The notes under the pieces are model-generated. The model did not search any database and was not told the DNA's origin. It saw only the letters and a program-made list of their open reading frames with translations. This document shows positions 55,201-63,528 of a stretch of 64,000 bases of DNA, one piece after another (positions within the stretch are counted from its first letter, which is position 1; each line of letters begins with the position of its first letter). This stretch comes from Algoriphagus sp. (GTDB lineage Bacteria; Bacteroidota; Bacteroidia; Cytophagales; Cyclobacteriaceae): positions 1-64,000 of the forward strand of contig JAGXQZ010000104.1 of NCBI GenBank assembly GCA_018336015.1. Direction: 5' to 3'. Made by a program: the position numbers and the translations under genes.

Positions 55201-55872
55201 AATAATCTGGCCAGTTGCGGATCCATTGTTGATTTCAAGATTCCCGGCAATACCTGTAGGATTAAAATTGACACTATTGCTGCCTAAACCTATGGCATTC
55301 CATATAAAATTTCCGAAGCTTTGATTTAATCCAGTTGGATCTGTAGATGTTGTTCCTTCGATTCGGACTGTTGAACTAGCTGCCCAAGTAGCTGTTGGAA
55401 TAATTCCTCCATTTTGTGCATGTATGTAAGTTCCATTATCTCCAAAAACAAATGAGGCACCTGATGCGATGGTTATTGTACCTGTGGATCTAGAAAAAGT
55501 GCCAGCAACTTCAAAATCATTCCCAGTCCCATTCGTAATTGAGAGAGTTACATTGTTGTTCAAATTCACTTGGCCACCCGCAGCAACTACTACCTGATCT
55601 ACGGATACAGAAGCTGTTATTGAAACGGTATGCGCATTTTGAATAGTAATGACATTTGCATTAGTATTCGTTGGGGTGACAGTAGCCGTAACCCAGGACG
55701 TACCGTTGAAGCGTTCCCAAGTGGCTGTAGAATTCCAATTACCTGTTTGTCTGGATCGGTAATCATTCGTAGTCTGTCCCCAACTTACCCCAAAAAATAA
55801 CACCATCACACAGACCAAAACGCTGCGAGACGGTGTTAAACAAAGTGTACTTTGAGGTAAAATTTTAATCAT
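52258..55872 (-). CDS. Large beta-rich secreted protein with T9SS type A sorting domain
   Basis: A 1204-residue protein with a signal peptide (ends FFGVSWGQ). The first ~670 residues are a Ser/Thr/Asn/Gly-rich solenoid-like beta structure (NVITIQNAHTVSITASVSVD and LNNNVTLSITNGTGNDFEV), in the style of adhesins. A region of about 680-1100 contains Trp- and Gly-rich loops (RFLGSKGWRLVGTPINSTY). The last ~80 residues form a Por/T9SS sorting domain (FSPAPNPFVDHTKIRFFLP, EVKIYSLLGQEVGG and LPKGIYLIRLVTPTGQFTQK). It should be exported by type IX secretion and kept at the surface. It is the first gene of the chaperone-usher-like operon, and the next gene begins on its stop codon. Confidence 0.85.
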   Translation of the reverse strand: MIKILPQSTLCLTPSRSVLVCVMVLFFGVSWGQTTNDYRSRQTGNWNSTATWERFNGTSWVTATVTPTNTNANVITIQNAHTVSITASVSVDQVVVAAGGQVNLNNNVTLSITNGTGNDFEVAGTFSRSTGTITIASGASFVFGDNGTYIHAQNGGIIPTATWAASSTVRIEGTTSTDPTGLNQSFGNFIWNAIGLGSNSVNFNPTGIAGNLEINNGSATGQIIQTVASLSIGGDLIIGGGVFAIASGNSNTRVLTVSGNVTISEGSLLVKQNNNGGGTLNINGNLIHTGGTISRSGSGGASINFSGSGSPQLFTSGGSVTNAINWTVNSGAFLQMADAETMVTGGGTFNLSSGASLGITSADGITISGATGNIQVTGTRTFNTGANYIYNGEANQAVGNGLPGTVNSLIIANTGGIGNNLVTLDADKIISSELGVELGVLDLVTFTANRATSGGSFYLEANTGLRLSGVSNFPSVFSNRTLDCSSTVEYYANGPQTVAGVNYGNLILSGSGVKTLQTGTTQLCSNFTLSGTVTATAVVGMTVGGNFAIGSGTSFSAGSFTHQVNSNWTNQGTFSAGTSTFIFGGTTSGSLTNSGTGQFFNLSFVGSGTKTINSPLSPTGDILQISTSVILSGASTITLATGRSLEINASGSVNAGSGRLIIEPGAFYVNRSTSNPTLEVRQRFLGSKGWRLVGTPINSTYAALTSGFETQGFPGSTYPTLQPNLLWWDETDKGTTLQGWRQPVSLSASVPAGRGHYFYVFNGESKPGGGNYSDALPLTMAVSGTEVNLASGNFDFGVTFTPRNTSSVAQGDSLIEVNQADEGFNLVANPTASVIDFHSPTGWTKTNIDQSIYVWDPATSSFLTWNGTSGSLGSGRITPFQAFWVKANAPSPVLMLNGNAPKSLLSTDFFGRKQTEPISILELHVMGEGMNAQSFISFGEGGETDADPKDAYQLESLAEDWLLLYSFGSLKTRSPLVINHQPSLVSQENRVIPLHLASAKKGEPFKGAYLMDWKLPVNWEPSLDLVLMDHINQKAVDMKKESAYAFEFEAPKATTSNGRKGLDTLLSPRAVVFQTPYSLDEEKNPANARISAGSKPKRPFTLFIGKFPEGRIEYLPEFPKLFSPAPNPFVDHTKIRFFLPVSEDAEVKIYSLLGQEVGGFPKQSYSTGIHELEWAPQSIALPKGIYLIRLVTPTGQFTQKLIKN

Positions 55873-56720
55873 TTAATCAGGCTTGTATGCAGTTCATTTC
55901 TTCCTTTATGTATGAATCGCCATCCTCTTTAGGGTGAATAAAGAGTGTGTTTTAATACCTTTTTTTGTATATATTATTATCCAAATCAGGTATATAATTC
56001 ATTTTTATAAAGAAGAACGAGTGTTATTTCGGCTTCAAAAAGATCAAGAGTGAGGATCTTTTTAATGCAATTAAGTGTAAAAAAATGTAAACCATTTGAC
56101 ATTTACAACACCATCCACCGTTTTTCATTAATTTTTTTTCAAATAATCCAAATAAAAAGTCACTGATCGGTAATCACTGAAAAACATTTAATTAGATAGT
56201 TATTCAAAATTGAAGATCTAGTCATTGAAATATTTTTAAGCCTCTGAAATAAAAACCATGTTCCATAAAATACACATGACTTAAGTGCATATCCAATCAT
56301 GAAAAAATGGATAAAATCTTAAACAATAATGAATCTTGCTAAGCCTGACAAATTGAGGAAATCATAAAAAATTCATGACTTAATTGAGATCACTATAGAA
56401 ATTTTATATGATGACAGTTTATCTCTATATATCAATTCAAATAACTTGTTAGAAGTAATAGTACAACTAGTATAAATCAAGCACTTAAATCGAGGCCAGC
56501 GAACGAAATCCTTTCAGAATTCTATTTGGAATCAACAGAGGAAAAGCGAAAAAGTGGAAGGTTTTTCTCCAAAAAAGTACTAAAAATACCCTATATAGGG
56601 TATGTTTTCGGATTTTTCAGGGTGTTATTTTTGGCGAACCTAGCTTTTAGAGGAGAGCTTCTCAAACTGTGGGCGAGGATAAATGAGCGATTGAGCATCT
56701 ACGAAACAAACAACAAACCA
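55873..56720. other. Long AT-rich gene-poor region upstream of the fibre operon
   Basis: Almost 850 bp with very high A+T and no supported gene. It must contain the promoter of the 9.5-kb fibre operon (toward lower coordinates) and of the small gene at 56721. The open frame 56526-56720 in front of that gene starts with TTG and lacks protein-like support, though a hydrophobic run (about 56588-56640) exists in it. No clear operator was recognised. Confidence 0.55.
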
Positions 56721-56951
56721 ATGAAATTCTTTTACCTCTCTTCCAAACCTAATTCCAACGGGGAATATGAAGTTCATAATCAAGAATGTGAACATATTCC
56801 CGATTCTTTGGACAGAGACTACCTAGGCCCATTTAATAACGGAACTGAAGCACTTCGAAAGGCCGAAAAACTCCAACCTTCTGTGACACTTTGTAAGGCC
56901 TGTTGCTCCCAGACTTTTCAGTCCATTTTCTTCAAGCCCAAAAACCCCTGA
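56721..56951 (+). CDS. Small Cys/His-containing protein
   Basis: A 76-residue protein, starting at ATG 56721 (the frame can be extended upstream to a TTG at 56526, adding 65 unlike residues with a membrane-like run). Key residues are H and C in VHNQECEHIPDSLDRDYLG, then NGTEALRKAEKLQPSVTLCK and ACC. The spaced His/Cys set (C-x-H, C-x2-CC) could bind metal. Similar short proteins exist in Bacteroidota; the role is unknown. It ends 110 bp before the tRNA gene. Confidence 0.65.
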   Translation: MKFFYLSSKPNSNGEYEVHNQECEHIPDSLDRDYLGPFNNGTEALRKAEKLQPSVTLCKACCSQTFQSIFFKPKNP

Positions 56952-57061
56952 TTATCTTTTATATCCTTATCAATAAAAAAAGAGTCTGGCAAACTACCCT
57001 CGAAAAACTAAAGCGAAATCTGGAAAAAAATCAGGAAAATCCTATTTTCGCACATCCTAAT

Positions 57062-57135
57062 CGGGGTGTGGCGCAGTCCGGTAGCGTACACGTCTGGGGG
57101 GCGTGTGGTCGCAGGTTCAAATCCTGTCACCCCGA
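57062..57135 (+). tRNA. tRNA-Pro, anticodon GGG
   Basis: A complete 74-nt cloverleaf without encoded CCA. The acceptor pairs CGGGGTG with CACCCCG. The D arm is GCGC/GCGT. The anticodon stem is CACGT/GCGTG, with loop CTGGGGG giving anticodon GGG. The T arm is GCAGG-TTCAAAT-CCTGT. The discriminator base is A57135. No integrase or att-like duplication is seen near it. Confidence 0.93.
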
Positions 57136-57145
57136 CTTGAATATC

Positions 57146-57182
57146 AAGGAGTTACGAGATAAAAAATCGTGACTCCTTTTTT
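57146..57182 (+). terminator. Terminator after tRNA-Pro
   Basis: Stem AAGGAGTTACGA / TCGTGACTCCTT (one T-G pair) with an A-rich loop, then TTTTTT, 11 bp after the tRNA. Confidence 0.85.
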
Positions 57183-57231
57183 ATTTGCTTACATTCTTTC
57201 AAAAAATCCCCTTTAAATTCTATCAACTTTC

Positions 57232-58077
57232 TTACTTATCCCCCAATCTCTCCTTCACCCAATCCACCACCGTTTGGATCAGTTCCTCTCGATCATGGTC
57301 ATGTATCAGTTCATGATACCCACCCGGAAATAGCCTCAAAGTCTTGTCTTCGCTCTGTGCTTTTTGGATAAAGAGCTCCGAACCTTTGGGATTGGTAAGG
57401 CCATCTTCCGTGCCATGCACCACCAAAACCTGCAGTTCAAAGGAAGCCGCATCGGCTTGGATTACCTGCATCAGCTGATATACCTCATGAGCTGTGCGGG
57501 CTGGGATAGCTTGGGTATAGTTGAGGGGGTCGGAGAGGTAGGCTTGTACTTCCTCAGGGATTCTCGAGATCTGTGTAGCGTCAAGCTTGAGCGCTTTCAG
57601 CCTAGGTAGCCACTTGCTGATCATTCCCGACACTGCAATCAGCAGCTTGGAGGTATTTTCGGCCTCCTTGATCGCCGGAGAGCTGAGTATGACACCTGCG
57701 GCCTGGGGCTGATACCTGATCACATAGCCGGCAGCCATTCCCCCACCCATGCTGTGCCCATAGAGAAAAGCCGGCAGACCGGGCAGGTAGGCAAGCACTT
57801 TTCCAAATAGGGCATCGATGTCCTCCAAATAATCGCGGAAAGAAGCAAAGTAGGCATCAGGCTTCCCTGCCACTGACCTACCATGACCACGTCCGTCAAA
57901 GGTAAAAACGGCGACCCCTTCGGCTACGAGCCTATCCACCAAGGGGGCATATCGCCCGCTATGCTCTCCCAAGCCATGAATCAGCAAGAGTCCGGCCTTA
58001 GGCGATTCGGGTAACCAAGCTTGAAGATAGAGTTGTAGTCCGTCGTGGGTCAAGTAGGAGGTTTCGAGATGTTTCAT
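57232..58077 (-). CDS. Alpha/beta hydrolase, monoacylglycerol-lipase-like
   Basis: A 281-residue serine hydrolase without a signal peptide. The oxyanion region is LLLIHGLGEHSGRYAPL, the nucleophile elbow is FLYGHSMGGGM (Ser109), the acid lies in VVHGTEDGLTNP and the His is in FPGGYHELIHD. The HGLGEHSGRY pattern is that of monoacylglycerol lipases and lysophospholipases (PldB-like). It probably hydrolyses lipid monoesters in the cytoplasm. It is a single gene, divergent from the beta-lactamase-like gene. Confidence 0.9.
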   Translation of the reverse strand: MKHLETSYLTHDGLQLYLQAWLPESPKAGLLLIHGLGEHSGRYAPLVDRLVAEGVAVFTFDGRGHGRSVAGKPDAYFASFRDYLEDIDALFGKVLAYLPGLPAFLYGHSMGGGMAAGYVIRYQPQAAGVILSSPAIKEAENTSKLLIAVSGMISKWLPRLKALKLDATQISRIPEEVQAYLSDPLNYTQAIPARTAHEVYQLMQVIQADAASFELQVLVVHGTEDGLTNPKGSELFIQKAQSEDKTLRLFPGGYHELIHDHDREELIQTVVDWVKERLGDK

Positions 58078-58153
58078 GGATACCGATTGATCTGTTGAAA
58101 ATAGAAATTTGATTTGGATAAAAACTATCTTGAAGCAAAATCAACCTGTACCT

Positions 58154-59359
58154 ATGCTCAACCCCAAATTCCTACTTAGCAGTCTGCTTACCCTTTTGGT
58201 CATCGCGTCCACATTTGGCCAGGCAAAGATCTCCGCTGAGCGTCTGCAGCGCTACGATGCCTATTTCCAAAAAGAAATCGACGCGGGACGCCTTCCCGGA
58301 GTGGTGACCCTACTCTACCGAAATGGAGAAAAAGCCCACGAATCGGCTTTGGGCTTCAGTGACCTCTCTGCCAAGACGCCCATGCGAACAGATCAGATCT
58401 TTTTTATCCAATCCATGACCAAACCCATCATCAGCACGGCTTTTATGATGCTGTATGAGGAGGGACACTTTTTCCTGAGCGACCCGATTGCCAACTACCT
58501 GCCCGAGTTTAAAGAGATGCGGGTGCTGCTCGATCCGGAAAAAGGCTCAGCCGGTGGCACCGAACCAGCAAAATCTCCCATCACTATTGCCCAGGTCTTG
58601 AGCCACACAGCAGGATTTCTCCATGGCATAGGCGGCACCAAACTGGACCGTGAAGTAGCCCAAGCGATCTACATGTCCCAGCCCAAGACCATCGAGGAGC
58701 GAGTCAAAGCACTTGCTACCCAACCCTTAGCCAGTCATCCGGGGGAAAAGTGGAACTACTCCGCCTCTCCCGACATCCTCGCTCGCCTGATTGAGGTATT
58801 TACAGGAAGGACCGCTGAAGAATTTCTAAGAACCAGACTTTTTGAGCCCTTGGGAATGAAAGACACCGGCTACAACCTCAGCGATGCCCAAAAATCCCGA
58901 ATGGTTCAGCTTCATAATTTCAACGACGAAGGCGTCCTGGTCAAATCTGCCCGACAGACCCCGACCACAGGTAATACAGTATTTGGAGGCACCCACGGTC
59001 TGTTTTCCACGGTGCAGGATTATTCGCTTTTTGCGAGAATGCTCCTAAATGGAGGCGAATGGAATGGTCGCCGCTACCTTAGCCCCAAGACCATCGAGAT
59101 CATGCGGATCAATCAGTCCGGAGACCTGTTTCAAGATCCCGGCAAAGGATTCGGGTTGGGATTTGCTGTGGTGGATGACCTGGCTGCGACCAAGGCTACA
59201 GGATCGGAGGGCGCATTTTATTGGAGTGGGGCATTTTGCACCTACTTTTTCATAGATCCCAAGGAAAAGATGGTAGCCATCTTCATGACCCAGGTTAATC
59301 CGTTTAGCTCCTATTATGAAAATAAGTTTAGGCAAATGATCTATCAGACACTGGAATAG
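58154..59359 (+). CDS. Class C beta-lactamase-like serine hydrolase, secreted
   Basis: A 401-residue protein starting at ATG 58154, which gives a signal peptide (FLLSSLLTLLVIASTFGQ). The nucleophile motif S87-M-T-K90 (FFIQSMTKP) is in place. The second motif is Y-S-A (KWNYSASPDILARLIEVF) and the third is HGL (GGTHGLFSTVQDYS). The family (Pfam Beta-lactamase) covers esterases, D-aminopeptidases, transpeptidase-like and class C beta-lactamase proteins. Resistance activity is not implied. It is likely periplasmic. It stands 55 bp upstream of the ABC transport genes in the same direction. Confidence 0.9.
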   Translation: MLNPKFLLSSLLTLLVIASTFGQAKISAERLQRYDAYFQKEIDAGRLPGVVTLLYRNGEKAHESALGFSDLSAKTPMRTDQIFFIQSMTKPIISTAFMMLYEEGHFFLSDPIANYLPEFKEMRVLLDPEKGSAGGTEPAKSPITIAQVLSHTAGFLHGIGGTKLDREVAQAIYMSQPKTIEERVKALATQPLASHPGEKWNYSASPDILARLIEVFTGRTAEEFLRTRLFEPLGMKDTGYNLSDAQKSRMVQLHNFNDEGVLVKSARQTPTTGNTVFGGTHGLFSTVQDYSLFARMLLNGGEWNGRRYLSPKTIEIMRINQSGDLFQDPGKGFGLGFAVVDDLAATKATGSEGAFYWSGAFCTYFFIDPKEKMVAIFMTQVNPFSSYYENKFRQMIYQTLE

Positions 59360-59446
59360 TCCCATTAAACCTGGTCGAAACTGATGACTTTCCTCAGGTA
59401 AAACCAATTCGGATTGGCTTATCTTGGACTTCTAACTTTCCCCGCC

Positions 59447-60553
59447 ATGCGCAGCTTCTTTTCTTTCACCTTTAGGCTTACCTACGGTCTGCTACCACTC
59501 GCCGTCCTGATAGCCTGTGGTAGTTCAGATTCGGAGGTGACCTATCCTTCCCGTCAGAATCTCTCGGAGTCGGTATATGCCTCGGGCACAATCAAAGCCA
59601 AGGATCAATACGAAGCCCTAACCTTGGCTACCGGTCCGGTTCAGGAGGTTTTTGTCGGCGAAGGAGACACAGTGACGGTAGGTACTCCCTTGATTCGGAT
59701 ATACAACGAAGCAGAAAAGCTGCGAAAGGAAAATGCAGAGATCGCCCGGGCTTTTGCCGATCAGCGAGCCAATCAAAACAGGCTGCGCGAACTCCAACTC
59801 ACCCTGAACCTCGCCAAGAGCACTTACCTCAACGACTCCCTGCTTTTCCACCGACAAAAAAACCTCAAAGCCCAAGGCATAGGAACCACCGTAGAGTTAG
59901 AGCAGCGGCAGCTCAAATTTGAATCTTCCAAAACCACCTACTTGTCCACCCAACTCCGCTACCTGGAGCTAAAGCGGGAAATTGAGTTTAACGCCAAAAA
60001 TGCGGGAAAAAACCTAGCCATCTCCGAAGCCCTCGAAGGGGAATATGTCCTGCGGAGCAAAATCAACGGAATCGTCTACTCCCTGATGAAAGAAAAGGGA
60101 GAAATGGTCACGCCACAGACACCGCTTGCCATCATCGGTAGTGCGGGCGAGTTTGTCTTGGAACTGCAAGTGGATGAATACGACATTGCAAAAATCGAAA
60201 AAGGACAGCATGTATTGGTTACCTTGGACAGTTTCAAAGGAGAGGTATTTGAGGCTTCGGTAACCAAAATCCACCCCATCATGGATGTCAAATCAAAGAC
60301 ATTCACCGTGGAAGCCACTTTCACCAAGGCACCACCTAGGCTCTACCCCAACCTGAGTCTGGAAGCCAACATCGTCACGCAGGTGCGGGAAAATAGCCTG
60401 GTCATTCCCCGTCAGCTGCTTTTTCTGGAAAACAAAGTCATCACCGCCGACGGCGACACCTTGACGGTGAAAGTAGGACTCAAAACCTACCAATACGCCG
60501 AAATCTTGGAAGGTATTGATGAAAAAACAGGTCTAATCCAACCCATTCGATGA
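59447..60553 (+). CDS. Efflux ABC adaptor lipoprotein (MacA/HlyD-like)
   Basis: A 368-residue membrane-fusion protein. ATG 59447 was chosen because it leads directly into a lipoprotein signal (LAVLIACGSS). It has a lipoyl-like beta-barrel hybrid part (ASGTIKAKDQYEALTLATGP), a coiled coil (about residues 90-180, RKENAEIARAFADQRANQNR), then YVLRSKINGIVYSLMKEKGE and VLVTLDSFKGEVFEASVTKI. It should link the permease to an outer-membrane exit. Its stop overlaps the permease start (ATGA), forming a three-gene operon with permease and ATPase. Confidence 0.88.
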   Translation: MRSFFSFTFRLTYGLLPLAVLIACGSSDSEVTYPSRQNLSESVYASGTIKAKDQYEALTLATGPVQEVFVGEGDTVTVGTPLIRIYNEAEKLRKENAEIARAFADQRANQNRLRELQLTLNLAKSTYLNDSLLFHRQKNLKAQGIGTTVELEQRQLKFESSKTTYLSTQLRYLELKREIEFNAKNAGKNLAISEALEGEYVLRSKINGIVYSLMKEKGEMVTPQTPLAIIGSAGEFVLELQVDEYDIAKIEKGQHVLVTLDSFKGEVFEASVTKIHPIMDVKSKTFTVEATFTKAPPRLYPNLSLEANIVTQVRENSLVIPRQLLFLENKVITADGDTLTVKVGLKTYQYAEILEGIDEKTGLIQPIR

Positions 60554-61806
60554 AGTGGTCGCTGATTTTTGAAATCGCACGCGCACTGATGCTGGCGAGG
60601 GTGAAGCAAACCTTGGTTGCAGCAGTTGGGGTGATGTTTAGCATCACCATGTTTGTGGCTTTATTGGGCTTTATGAACGGGCTGAATACTCTGTTGGACG
60701 GACTTATCCTGAATCGCACGCCGCACATCCGGTTTTACAACGAGATCAAGCCCAATCCCAATCAGCCCATCGACCAAAGCGAGGACTTCTCCGGTGGAGT
60801 AAATGTCATCCGCTCCATCAAGCCCAGTACCAGCCGACTCGCGATCTTCAACAGTGAATCCATCGTCCAAACACTGGAGGCAGATCCACGGGTCCTTGGC
60901 GTCAGCCCCAAAATTTCGTCACAGGTTTTTTTCAATATCGGAACCATCGACCTCACTGGGATCGTCAATGGCATCGATGCAGAAAAAGAAGCCCAACTTT
61001 TCGCCTTTACCGATTACGTGACAGAGGGAAATTATGAAGACCTCAACCAAATCAACACCATCATCTTGGGTAAGGGCGCAGCAGATCGGATGATGGCATC
61101 GATCGGAGATGTGATCCAGGTGACTACGGCTCAGGGCAACCGGATGCAGCTGAAAGTAGTCGGCTACTTTCAAAGTGGCCTGGGCGATTTTGACAATGTC
61201 AATAGCTACGCTTCCCTCTCCACTGTGCAAAAAATGCTTGGGGCGTCGCCTTCCTACATTACAGATATCCAGGTGAAGCTCCATGATTTCAACCTTGCTC
61301 CGGCCATGGCCAAGGAATTGGAAGGAGTATTTGAGATCGATGCCGACGATATTCAGACCGTTAATGCCCAGTTTGAAACAGGCACACAAATCCGAAATCT
61401 GATCAGCTATGCGGTAGGAATCACCCTTTTGGTAGTCTCCGGGTTTGGGATTTACAATATCCTGAATATGATGATTTACGAAAAGCTGGACACCATCGCT
61501 ATTCTCAAAGCAATTGGATTCAGTCCCCAGGATGTCAACCGGGTGTTTATCACCATTGCATTGAGCATTGGGGTCATAGGAGGAGTAGCGGGATTGTTTT
61601 TTGGCTATTTGGCCGGACTCACGATCGATCAGATTCCTTTTGAGACCGAGGCACTACCTACGATCAAAACCTTTCCAGTGGACTACAATCCCAAATACTA
61701 CCTCATCGGCGGCACCTTTAGCCTCATTACCACCTACTTTGCGGGGTATTTTCCTGCCCGAAAGGCCTCCAGTGTAGACCCTGTAGAAATCATCCGAGGA
61801 AAATAA
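60550..61806 (+). CDS. ABC transporter permease, FtsX/MacB-LolCE type
   Basis: A 418-residue membrane protein. It has one N-terminal membrane segment (about 20-42) and a large periplasmic MacB-like domain (residues 45-275, starting LNTLLDGLILNRTPHIRFYN). Three C-terminal helices follow (VGITLLVVSGFGIYNILNMM, IALSIGVIGGVAGLFFGYLA and a third around 390). It ends KASSVDPVEIIRGK, a typical MacB/LolC/FtsX C-terminus. The operon order adaptor-permease-ATPase points to a mechanotransmission exporter for lipoproteins, lipids or small molecules; cargo is unknown. Confidence 0.92.
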   Translation: MKWSLIFEIARALMLARVKQTLVAAVGVMFSITMFVALLGFMNGLNTLLDGLILNRTPHIRFYNEIKPNPNQPIDQSEDFSGGVNVIRSIKPSTSRLAIFNSESIVQTLEADPRVLGVSPKISSQVFFNIGTIDLTGIVNGIDAEKEAQLFAFTDYVTEGNYEDLNQINTIILGKGAADRMMASIGDVIQVTTAQGNRMQLKVVGYFQSGLGDFDNVNSYASLSTVQKMLGASPSYITDIQVKLHDFNLAPAMAKELEGVFEIDADDIQTVNAQFETGTQIRNLISYAVGITLLVVSGFGIYNILNMMIYEKLDTIAILKAIGFSPQDVNRVFITIALSIGVIGGVAGLFFGYLAGLTIDQIPFETEALPTIKTFPVDYNPKYYLIGGTFSLITTYFAGYFPARKASSVDPVEIIRGK

Positions 61807-61815
61807 CCCCACATC

Positions 61816-62493
61816 ATGTCGGTACTCGAAGCCAAACATATTGACAAGTTTTTTGTGAATGCCACCACCACCCAGGTTTTGAATCAGGTGAGTTTTCAGA
61901 TCAAGCGAGGCGAGTTTGTTTCCATCGTAGGCAAATCAGGCTGTGGCAAATCCACCTTGCTCTACATTCTGTCCACCATGGATACGGACTACAACGGAGA
62001 GCTCTTGCTCGACGGAGAGCTGATCACCGGCAAATCTGCGGAGTATCTCTCCCGGCTTCGAAATGAGAAAATTGGCTTTGTATTCCAGTTTCACTACCTG
62101 CTCCACGAGTTTTCCACCTTGGAAAATGTAATGATTCCGGCCTTAAAGCTTGGCAAGTATTCCCGGGAGGAGATCGAGCATCGCGCGATGGAAAAGCTTC
62201 GGATTTTTGACATGCAGGATCATGCCCTGAAAAAGGCAAACCAACTTTCAGGAGGGCAAAAACAACGGGTAGCCATTGCCCGCGCCCTGATTAATGACCC
62301 TTTACTGATCATGGGAGACGAGCCTACAGGAAACTTGGACAAGAAAAATTCAGACATCGTCTATGCCAAGTTTAAAGAGCTTGCGAAAGAATTTGGACAA
62401 ACGATGCTGATCGTGACCCACGACCCTGAATTCGCTGCCGGCACCGACCGCACGATCGAGATGGAGGATGGACGGGTTATCAGTTTTCAGTAG
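61816..62493 (+). CDS. ABC transporter ATP-binding protein, LolD/MacB type
   Basis: A 225-residue ATPase. Walker A is [10 protein letters not shown] (residues 39-47), Q-loop [12 protein letters not shown], signature LSGGQKQR (144-151), Walker [14 protein letters not shown] (163-175) and the switch His in VTHDPEF. It is of the LolD/MacB/FtsE group, which pairs with permeases like that 9 bp upstream. It ends the three-gene operon. Confidence 0.95.
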   Translation: MSVLEAKHIDKFFVNATTTQVLNQVSFQIKRGEFVSIVGKSGCGKSTLLYILSTMDTDYNGELLLDGELITGKSAEYLSRLRNEKIGFVFQFHYLLHEFSTLENVMIPALKLGKYSREEIEHRAMEKLRIFDMQDHALKKANQLSGGQKQRVAIARALINDPLLIMGDEPTGNLDKKNSDIVYAKFKELAKEFGQTMLIVTHDPEFAAGTDRTIEMEDGRVISFQ

Positions 62494-62518
62494 TCAGTCG
62501 CAGGTTGGTTGTCAATGC

Positions 62519-63361
62519 CTAATTGGTCACCCCCATAAATCCCAACACATCCTCATACCCTTTGCTCCAAGTGAAGAAAAACTGGGTGATCATGGGAATA
62601 TGTTTGGTTTTGGGATAAAAGGAATAGGCCAAGTTCGTTCCTTTGGCTTCTGCTACTTTTCGAAACCGATCAATGGTCAGGCGAATTCCGGGGTACGTTC
62701 GTTCACCCTCTAGGATCAGAAGCGGAATCTCCGTGCCATCCAATTCAAAGATGGGTGAGTAGGTTTTCCAGGTTTCAGGATTGGAGGTGAAAGCATCGTA
62801 ATTATCCTCGGCATTGTATTTTTCCTTTCGCTCGTTCAAAAACCAATACCAATCCAAGCCGGCGGGATCATTGAGAATGGCTCCTTTCAGCGGGTTGGTC
62901 ATCCCGAGTTCTTTCCAAGGTTCTTTCTTAATAGCAACCAGCGCTGCCAAATGTCCACCTGCTGAATGACCGGAAACATAGATCTGCTCAGGATCACCTC
63001 CATAGTTGGAAATATTTTCTTGCACCCATTTGATGGCCGTTACACTGGCTTTTTCCATTGCAGGGAGTTGGTAGGCGGGCGCTAATGGATAATCAATAAT
63101 GACCGTCACCACTCCCCTTCTCGCGAGTCTGCTTCCCATGAAATCGTAAATTTCTTTTCTACCGCTATTCCAGCTTCCTCCATGGATAAAAATCAAAACA
63201 GGTGCTTTTTCAGCTTTTTTGGGAGCAAAAACATTTAAGTTTTTTTCCGGTAGCGAAGCGCTTTGCTGTAAATAATTGATTTCTTTGGAACGGGTAATAG
63301 ACTTAAAGGCACAGCTTGACAACAAGGTGATAAAGGTCAAGGTAAGAAGAAACTGTTTCAT
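62519..63361 (-). CDS. Alpha/beta hydrolase lipoprotein (esterase/feruloyl-esterase-like)
   Basis: A 280-residue lipoprotein with lipobox LLSSC (Cys17). The esterase fold shows the oxyanion HGG region (VLIFIHGGSWNSGRKEIY), the nucleophile elbow YVSGHSAGGHLA and the His in KTKHIPMITQF. This is a carboxylesterase / BD-FAE-like family with secreted polysaccharide or acyl esterases. The substrate is unknown. It is convergent with the ABC operon, with 25 bp between stops. Confidence 0.88.
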   Translation of the reverse strand: MKQFLLTLTFITLLSSCAFKSITRSKEINYLQQSASLPEKNLNVFAPKKAEKAPVLIFIHGGSWNSGRKEIYDFMGSRLARRGVVTVIIDYPLAPAYQLPAMEKASVTAIKWVQENISNYGGDPEQIYVSGHSAGGHLAALVAIKKEPWKELGMTNPLKGAILNDPAGLDWYWFLNERKEKYNAEDNYDAFTSNPETWKTYSPIFELDGTEIPLLILEGERTYPGIRLTIDRFRKVAEAKGTNLAYSFYPKTKHIPMITQFFFTWSKGYEDVLGFMGVTN

Positions 63362-63456
63362 AAAGGCGGGTATTTTTGGAGAAAGCGCATTTGGCTGGAT
63401 TTTGTTTATTAAAGAGGCATTTGAATTGGTCTACACCAAGAAGTTTGCCTTCCAAT

Positions 63457-63490
63457 AAAAAAGACAACCCTTTCGGATTGCCTTTCTAAT
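63457..63490 (-). terminator. Terminator after agmatine deiminase
   Basis: On the minus strand GGCAATCC-GAAA-GGGTTGTC, then TTTTTT. It lies 38 bp after the deiminase stop codon. Wobble pairs are present, but the GAAA tetraloop and U-run are clear. Confidence 0.82.
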
Positions 63491-63528
63491 TTTTTATTTG
63501 GCACCTGCAAACTGATCACTGAGACTGC

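Noticed and set aside
56526..56720. N-terminal extension of the small Cys/His protein
   Set aside because: It starts with TTG and has no similarity to the rest. The ATG at 56721 begins the conserved-looking part.
57062..57135. tRNA-Pro as an integration site for a genomic island
   Set aside because: No integrase, no direct repeat of the tRNA 3' end and no mobility genes were seen on either side.
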